Origin: Burkholderiales bacterium
GTDB lineage: Bacteria; Pseudomonadota; Gammaproteobacteria; Burkholderiales; SG8-39
NCBI GenBank assembly: GCA_919902965.1
Contig: CAKKSJ010000498.1
Coordinates: 1-7,429 of the forward strand
DNA length: 7,429 bases
Direction of reading: 5' to 3'
The position numbers and the translations under genes are program-made. How positions within the stretch are numbered: the stretch's first letter is position 1; the number at the start of each line of letters is the position of its first letter. The notes under the pieces were generated by a model. The model made no database searches. It was not told where the DNA came from and saw only the letters and a program-made list of their open reading frames with translations. Positions 1 through 3,557 of this stretch are shown one piece after another.

Positions 1-196
1 CCCTGTTGCCCTTCTCCGTCAACACGCGCAGGCGCACCCGATCTCCGACCCGGATTTCCACATCACATTTCAGTCGGACCAATGCGCCGTACGCGGAAAT
101 ATCGATCAGCGTGACATCGTAAAGACTGGGCAAACGGATCAGAATGGCGCTTGCGCGGTACGGAAAGCGGGAAAACTGTCTTGCATCTTCTTGCAT
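1..196 (-). CDS. PilZ-domain protein, N-terminal part (3' end outside window)
   Basis: This is the first 65 codons of a protein that runs off the left edge. The PilZ signature is complete: R10-F-P-Y-R14 gives the RxxxR motif and D32-I-S-A-Y-G37 gives the [D/N]xSxxG motif. In the PilZ family these two motifs bind cyclic di-GMP, so the protein is probably a c-di-GMP receptor acting on motility, adhesion or polysaccharide output; its target cannot be told from this piece. The following strands (DVEIRVGDRVRLRV, about residues 45-58) fit the PilZ beta-barrel. The ATG at 196-194 was chosen because an AGGA (206-209 on the plus strand) lies 9 bases upstream and the RxxxR motif starts close behind it, as in stand-alone PilZ proteins. 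It follows the PAP2 gene on the same strand after 171 bases, so co-transcription is possible but unproven. A larger protein with further domains downstream cannot be excluded. Confidence 0.85.
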   Translation of the reverse strand, partial: MQEDARQFSRFPYRASAILIRLPSLYDVTLIDISAYGALVRLKCDVEIRVGDRVRLRVLTEKGNR

Positions 197-367
197 GTGC
201 TCTATTCCTGCCAAGTAAGCAAACAGCGGCATGCTGCGCCTACATCTTTACCGTTTCATGAAATGCGCGTTGGCCTGGACTACCTGTGGTACGAGGTCGG
301 CGCCTATCTGCGCAGACATCCGGATATCAGCTACCTGTTCGTGCCGCCAAGCAAACGTCCTGCGGTG
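197..367. other. Gap between PAP2 and PilZ genes, with a coding-like stretch on the plus strand
   Basis: No complete gene is supported here. On the plus strand, from ATG 263, the translation reads like protein for about 33 codons (MRVGLDYLWYEVGAYLRRHP and on to PPSKRP), with GC-rich third positions like the neighbouring genes, but it then continues into the antisense of the PAP2 3' end without a stop until 763. No Shine-Dalgarno sequence precedes ATG 263. It may be a decayed gene fragment or chance. No convincing terminator hairpin or sigma-70 promoter for the PilZ gene was seen. Confidence 0.3.
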
Positions 368-898
368 TCAGGCGAGCAGGACGGCTTGCGCGGCAAGACC
401 CCCGATCGCGGCACCGGCAAGAACATCGCTGGGGTAGTGCAGGCCGAGTACGACACGGGAAAGTGCGACCAGCAGTGTAAACGGCACGAGCGCCGGCGCA
501 AGAACCGGAAAATAGGAGACCGCAACCAGGGTGAACGCGACTGCGTGCAGCGTATGCCCCGAGGGGAAGCTGAAGGCGTCGAGCGGGGCTATACCCAGGC
601 GGATGCCGCGCAGAACCTGGTAGGGCCGCGCTCTGTGCGTGCCGGATTTGAGCAGTTTGTACGCCACCAGGCCGATCGCGCCCGCGGCAAGCATGCGCAG
701 TCCGGTTTCCACCCCGGTTCTGCCCTGACTGAGCATCAGGCCCAGTATCAGTGCGTACCATAACGCGCCGTTTCCCAGCCGGCTCACCAAGCGGAACAGG
801 AAGCGCAGCGGCGCAAGCCCGACGCTGGCGTTGAGCCGGTGGGTCCAGCGCCGGTCCCAGTCGAGCAGGGAGTCGAGATGAATGACGCGCAGTTGCAT
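368..898 (-). CDS. PAP2-family membrane lipid phosphatase
   Basis: A 176-residue integral membrane phosphatase of the PAP2 superfamily (PgpB and BcrC relatives). All three catalytic motifs are intact: K84-x6-R91-P92, P112-S-G-H115, and S147-R148-x5-H154-x3-D158; H154 is the expected nucleophile and H115 the acid/base. About five hydrophobic segments are visible (roughly 44-58, 67-83, 117-135, 137-146 and 157-175). Family substrates are phosphatidate, phosphatidylglycerol phosphate and undecaprenyl diphosphate, cleaved on the periplasmic side; sequence alone does not choose between them. The ATG at 898 lies 11 bases after the stop of the glycosyltransferase, with GGAG five bases upstream, so the two genes are almost certainly co-transcribed. 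With dgkA upstream, a role in diacylglycerol or phosphatidate turnover is attractive; recycling of undecaprenyl phosphate is the main alternative. Confidence 0.93.
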   Translation of the reverse strand: MQLRVIHLDSLLDWDRRWTHRLNASVGLAPLRFLFRLVSRLGNGALWYALILGLMLSQGRTGVETGLRMLAAGAIGLVAYKLLKSGTHRARPYQVLRGIRLGIAPLDAFSFPSGHTLHAVAFTLVAVSYFPVLAPALVPFTLLVALSRVVLGLHYPSDVLAGAAIGGLAAQAVLLA

Positions 899-909
899 TG
901 CGACTCCGG

Positions 910-2133
910 CTAGTCCATGGCCACTGCACGCGCGCAGTCCGTCGCCGCATCTGAGGCTGGCGTGGCGAACTTGAGCAGCGATCGCTCAAGATCGTCAAAC
1001 ACCCTGCCCCAACTCAGGCGTTCCGCAGTCTGTCTGGCCAGTTGGCGCAATCTGTGTACGTCCTGCTTCGAGCCGGCAAGACGCAGCACCTGTTTGCAGA
1101 ACGCGCTCTCGTCCTCACGCGCTGCCACCAGACCGTTGTGCCCGTGAACGATGTGCTCGCGCGCCGCGGCATAGTCGAACGCGACGACCGCAAGGCCACT
1201 CGCCAGGGCTTCCATGGTGACGTTGCCGAAGGTTTCGCTGAGGCTCGGAAACACGAACAGGTCCGCGGACGCGTAATAGGCCGCGAGATCCTCGCCGGTG
1301 CGCATCCCGGCAAAATGAAAGTCCGGATTCTCCGCGCGCAGGCGCTTGCCCATGGGACCGTCGCCGACGATCACCACGCGCAGATCCGGGCGCGAGCGCC
1401 TGGCGGCGCGCACGGCTTCAACGAACAGGTGCAGATTCTTCTCCGCCGCGAGCCGGCCGACGTACAGCGCAACCAAGGTGTCGTTTTCGCATTGCCATGA
1501 ACGGCGCAGTTCGGCGCTGCGCTTCTGCGGGCTGAAAAGCTGCGTGTCTATGCCGCGGCCGACGATGCTGAGGTCCTTGAATCCCAGTGCGTGCAGGCGA
1601 TCGCGCATTTCGTGCGTAGGGACAAAAGTCTGATCGGTGCGCGTGTGCAGCGCGCGCAGGTAGCCCGTGACCAGACCGGCAATCCAGCCGAAACCATAGT
1701 GGCGGCTGTAGTCGTGAAAGTTGGTGTGGAAGTCGGAGACCACCGCGATGCCGAGCTTGCGCGCCGCCCGCAGGGCGCACCAGCCGAGCGGACCCTCGGT
1801 GATCAAATGCACGACATCGGGCCTGCTCCGGCGCCAGGCCTTGAGCAGCCCTTGCATCCTGGCAATGCCGAGCTGCAGTTCCGGGTATTTCGGAATCGGC
1901 AATCCGATAGTGAGCGTCTCAGTGAAACCCTCGAGCGTCCTTGCCGGCGTGCGACCAAGGTCGGAAGACTGCCGCGGCCGGATCAAATCGACCTGGTGTC
2001 CGCGCGCCAGCAGTGCATCGACCATGAGGCCGACGGTGCGCGCGACACCATTGATTTCAGGGGGGTAGGTTTCCGTTACGACCGCAATGCGGAGCGCTGT
2101 CTGGGGGAGGCGCTGGCGTACCGTTGACTGCAC
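910..2133 (-). CDS. GT4-family glycosyltransferase, possible glycolipid synthase
   Basis: A 407-residue GT-B fold retaining glycosyltransferase of family GT4. The N-terminal Rossmann half opens with LRIAVVTETYPPEINGVART (residues 14-33), which carries the glycine-containing loop of the family. The donor half has YVGRLAAEKN (224-233) with the basic pair R227 and K232, and the EX7E motif E300 to E308 in ETFGNVTMEAL, which binds the nucleotide sugar. No transmembrane segment is evident, so it probably works at the cytoplasmic membrane face. It resembles MgtA-type mannosyltransferases and lipid glycosyltransferases; donor and acceptor cannot be read from the sequence. It lies 68 bases after dgkA and 11 bases before the PAP2 gene, which points to a lipid acceptor such as diacylglycerol (inference). 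The start is a GTG at 2133: the frame is closed by TAA at 2172-2170, no ATG lies between, and no good Shine-Dalgarno is visible, so initiation is uncertain. Confidence 0.9.
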   Translation of the reverse strand: MQSTVRQRLPQTALRIAVVTETYPPEINGVARTVGLMVDALLARGHQVDLIRPRQSSDLGRTPARTLEGFTETLTIGLPIPKYPELQLGIARMQGLLKAWRRSRPDVVHLITEGPLGWCALRAARKLGIAVVSDFHTNFHDYSRHYGFGWIAGLVTGYLRALHTRTDQTFVPTHEMRDRLHALGFKDLSIVGRGIDTQLFSPQKRSAELRRSWQCENDTLVALYVGRLAAEKNLHLFVEAVRAARRSRPDLRVVIVGDGPMGKRLRAENPDFHFAGMRTGEDLAAYYASADLFVFPSLSETFGNVTMEALASGLAVVAFDYAAAREHIVHGHNGLVAAREDESAFCKQVLRLAGSKQDVHRLRQLARQTAERLSWGRVFDDLERSLLKFATPASDAATDCARAVAMD

Positions 2134-2157
2134 AGGTGGCCAGTCTGAAGAAGCCAG

Positions 2158-2197
2158 ATGACGCTTGAATTACATCTGTTTGAATATTCGATGACAG
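2158..2197 (-). promoter_or_regulatory. Degenerate Pho-box-like array before the glycosyltransferase gene
   Basis: Read on the minus strand, four 7-base units sit at exact 11-bp steps: CTGTCAT (2197-2191, a perfect Pho-box unit), TATTCAA (2186-2180, poor), ATGTAAT (2175-2169, fair) and GCGTCAT (2164-2158, fair). The spacers are AT-rich four-base runs for the first ones. The array fills most of the 68-base gap between dgkA and the GTG start of the glycosyltransferase, 24 bases from that start. It could be a second PhoB site giving the GT4-PAP2 pair its own promoter, but no -10 box is evident and two units are weak, so chance is possible. Confidence 0.35.
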
Positions 2198-2201
2198 CCA
2201 T

Positions 2202-2570
2202 TCAATTGGCCAGGACGATGATCCAGATGAGCGTCATGCAGACCAGACTCAGCATGACCGCGGCACTGCCGATATCTTTTGCAACCCTGGCAAGTTCATG
2301 GTTGTCGAGCGAGATGCGATCTACTGCGGCCTCGATCGCCGAATTCAGCAGCTCCACGATCAATACGAGGAAAACGCTGCCCAGCAGGAGAGCTCGTCCG
2401 GTCGCTGCCACGGGCAGCAACAGGGCTGCGGGTATCAGTATTGCAGCGAGCAGAATTTCCTGGCGAAACGCGTCTTCCAGTCGGTACGCCGCGCGCAGCC
2501 CGCTGATCGAATAGCCGAAGGCGTTGATCAGGCGGCGCAGGCCGGTTTTTCCTTTGTATGGGCTCAGCAT
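2202..2570 (-). CDS. dgkA: Diacylglycerol kinase (DgkA, prokaryotic membrane type)
   Basis: A 122-residue protein, the same length as E. coli DgkA, which phosphorylates diacylglycerol with ATP to phosphatidate in the inner membrane as a trimer. Family motifs are present: the amphipathic N-terminal helix, E32-D-A-F-R-Q-E38, the signature E73-LLNSAIEAAVDRI (73-86) with N76 and E80, and HELARVAKDIGSAAV (91-105) with K98, D99 and S102. Three hydrophobic segments follow at about 40-56, 60-75 and 101-120. ATG 2570 was chosen over an in-frame TTG at 2612 because AAGGAGG lies between them and because it gives the standard length. In some Gram-positive bacteria the same family phosphorylates undecaprenol, a less likely alternative. 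It is the first gene of the dgkA-GT4-PAP2 run and lies downstream of a triple Pho box, suggesting induction by phosphate limitation. Confidence 0.95.
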   Translation of the reverse strand: MLSPYKGKTGLRRLINAFGYSISGLRAAYRLEDAFRQEILLAAILIPAALLLPVAATGRALLLGSVFLVLIVELLNSAIEAAVDRISLDNHELARVAKDIGSAAVMLSLVCMTLIWIIVLAN

Positions 2571-2582
2571 GGGTTTGGGGCC

Positions 2583-2589
2583 CCTCCTT
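2583..2589 (-). promoter_or_regulatory. Ribosome binding site of dgkA
   Basis: The minus strand reads AAGGAGG, a full anti-16S match, ending 12 bases before ATG 2570. The spacing is somewhat long; a GGGGCCCC self-complementary run in between could shorten it. It lies inside the possible upstream extension from TTG 2612 and therefore favours the ATG start. Confidence 0.7.
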
Positions 2590-2668
2590 CTGGCAGTTGG
2601 TGGACGCGGCAAGGCGGTGATCCGGACGGCGCCTGAGTATGCGTAACAAATGTTTCACTCCAGTGTCA

Positions 2669-2686
2669 CGTTCGAGCGCTTGAACG
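2669..2686. repeat. 18-bp near-perfect palindrome next to the Pho box
   Basis: CGTTCGAGCGCTTGAACG is an inverted repeat with no spacer and one mismatched pair (G at 2674 against T at 2681). It starts two bases downstream of the last Pho unit in the direction of dgkA, where the -10 region of a PhoB promoter would be expected. It may be an operator for a second regulator. Confidence 0.5.
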
Positions 2687-2688
2687 AG

Positions 2689-2717
2689 ATGACATTATTG
2701 TGACATTCGTGTGACAG
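2689..2717 (-). promoter_or_regulatory. Triple Pho box (PhoB binding site) upstream of dgkA
   Basis: On the minus strand three direct 7-base units occur in strict 11-bp register: CTGTCAC (2717-2711), ATGTCAC (2706-2700) and ATGTCAT (2695-2689), with four-base spacers ACGA and AATA. The known E. coli Pho box is two CTGTCAT-like units separated by four AT-rich bases, and PhoB dimers bind head to tail along such arrays, so this is an unusually good match with one extra unit. Its orientation points to dgkA, whose ATG is about 118 bases downstream. A clear -10 at the usual distance was not found; CATACT near 2639-2644 is a distant candidate. PhoB control is inferred from motif, register and orientation. 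Confidence 0.75.
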
Positions 2718-2799
2718 GCTGCGCAGCCGGCTCCGCGGCGAAGGCGACGCGCTCGCGATAAACTTTTAGAATCAAGGCCGTGTAGGCTCGGATCTCGAC

Positions 2800-2813
2800 G
2801 CAATCGCGATTGC
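2800..2813. repeat. Perfect 14-bp palindrome
   Basis: GCAATCGCGATTGC is fully self-complementary. It lies about 75 bases upstream of the -10 box of the plus-strand gene and 83 bases from the Pho box. Its half CAATCGC occurs again at 2851-2857. It could be an operator for a dimeric regulator; no named regulator is recognised. Confidence 0.45.
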
Positions 2814-2861
2814 TGCGATCCCGTGATGCATTGGGCCATATCAGAAAAATCAATCGCAAGC

Positions 2862-2893
2862 TTGATACAGACTTCCCGGGCAGGGAATATAAT
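2862..2893 (+). promoter_or_regulatory. Possible sigma-70 promoter of the DUF3562-ykgJ pair
   Basis: A perfect TATAAT lies at 2888-2893 in otherwise GC-rich DNA. TTGATA at 2862-2867 resembles a -35 box, but the 20-base spacer is too long; TACAGA at 2866-2871 would give 16 bases with a weaker match. Transcription would start near 2900 and leave a leader of about 100 bases before ATG 2999. Confidence 0.45.
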
Positions 2894-2998
2894 TGCCACT
2901 GTTGTCACAGTTGCATCAACGCCGCTCGAGCGCTGCCCTGAGCGGGCGCGACCAGCGCGGAAGCAATAGCGCGGACAACATCCCCAAGGAATTTCCCT

Positions 2999-3238
2999 AT
3001 GCCACGACTCTACGATAATCCAGATCAGGAAGCGCTACACCTGAAGGCGATGCAGGCGCTTGCGCTTGAAACCGGACATGAGTTTGCGCTGGTGAGGCGG
3101 GTCTACGAGGTGGAGCTCACCCGGTTGCGGACTGCGGCGCGTGTTACCGAGTTTGTATTGCTGCTTTCCTCCCGGCGGGCGCGGGAAACCCTGCGCAAGC
3201 CGGCGAAACCGGTTCGATCGCAACCTGTCACCGCATAA
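2999..3238 (+). CDS. DUF3562-type small protein
   Basis: A 79-residue soluble protein of unknown function. The core, about residues 13-66, has the pattern I associate with DUF3562: LHLKAMQALALETGHEFALV, then VYEVELTRL, ARVTEF and LLSSRRARETLRK. It looks all-helical, with a basic C-terminal tail rich in K, R and P. The family is small, widespread in beta- and gammaproteobacteria, and has no assigned reaction. ATG 2999 is supported by AAGGA eight bases upstream and by YDNPDQEAL following at once. The next gene begins 16 bases after the stop, so the two are likely one transcript. The family name comes from memory of its pattern and a profile search would settle it; that the frame is a real gene is well supported by the ribosome binding site and codon use. 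Confidence 0.78.
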   Translation: MPRLYDNPDQEALHLKAMQALALETGHEFALVRRVYEVELTRLRTAARVTEFVLLLSSRRARETLRKPAKPVRSQPVTA

Positions 3239-3254
3239 GACAGTCGGGGCCCTG

Positions 3255-3542
3255 ATGGCCTTTGACTGCCTTGCCTGCGGCGCATGCTGCGCCTATTCGG
3301 AATCCTGGCCGGTGTTCATTGGAGATGGCGATGCTGCGGGCATTCCGGATGAACTGATCGATATCGAGCACGGCCGCATGCTCTGCCACGGAAATCGCTG
3401 CTCGGCGCTGCTGGGTGATATTGGAGGCCGGGCGCATTGCGGCGTTTACGTAAACCGGCCCCTGGTGTGCCGCGAATTTCAATCCGGGTCGGAGGACTGC
3501 ATCATGGTTCGGCGCAGTTTCGGACTGCCCGCGGCGCAGTGA
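3255..3542 (+). CDS. YkgJ-family CxxCxxCC metal-binding protein
   Basis: A 95-residue cysteine-rich protein of the YkgJ type (UPF0153, annotated as zinc- or iron-chelating). The N-terminal C5-LA-C8-GA-C11-C12 motif is followed by C44, C49, C62 and C72 in the family pattern CGVYVNRPLVCREF (62-75), and by C82. Such spacing normally holds a metal ion or an Fe-S cluster; the exact metal and the reaction are not established for this branch. ATG 3255 was chosen because the family motif begins four residues later; the frame is open back to 3141, but that extension overlaps the upstream gene and matches nothing. Only GGGG at 3247-3250 precedes it, so translation may partly depend on coupling to the DUF3562 gene. 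It converges on the pyruvate-kinase-like gene with 15 bases between stops and no visible hairpin terminator. Confidence 0.88.
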   Translation: MAFDCLACGACCAYSESWPVFIGDGDAAGIPDELIDIEHGRMLCHGNRCSALLGDIGGRAHCGVYVNRPLVCREFQSGSEDCIMVRRSFGLPAAQ

Positions 3543-3557
3543 CAAGCACTCTGCGCA

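Larger units (their letters stand above)
2571..2998. other. Divergent intergenic region with regulatory sites
   Basis: This 428-base region separates dgkA (minus) from the DUF3562-type gene (plus) and holds no supported gene. From left to right it contains the dgkA ribosome binding site, a near-perfect 18-bp palindrome, a triple Pho box, a perfect 14-bp palindrome, a good TATAAT box and the ribosome binding site AAGGA (2986-2990) of the plus-strand gene. The heptamer CAATCGC of the 14-bp palindrome recurs at 2851-2857. A minus-strand open frame at 2666-2908 is not convincing. Confidence 0.7.

Noticed and set aside
191..763. 190-codon open frame on the plus strand
   Set aside because: Most of it is the exact antisense of the PAP2 gene, whose three catalytic motifs are intact; the later part reads as low-quality, charged sequence with no family pattern. 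Only the first third was kept as a weak observation.
2571..2612. TTG start at 2612 for dgkA
   Set aside because: AAGGAGG lies inside this extension, placed for ATG 2570, and the ATG start gives the standard 122 residues.
2666..2908. 80-codon minus-strand frame in the intergenic region
   Set aside because: It runs through the Pho box and both palindromes, has no ribosome binding site and resembles no family.
3141..3254. N-terminal extension of the YkgJ-type protein
   Set aside because: The extension overlaps the DUF3562-type gene in another frame, and the family motif starts right after ATG 3255.
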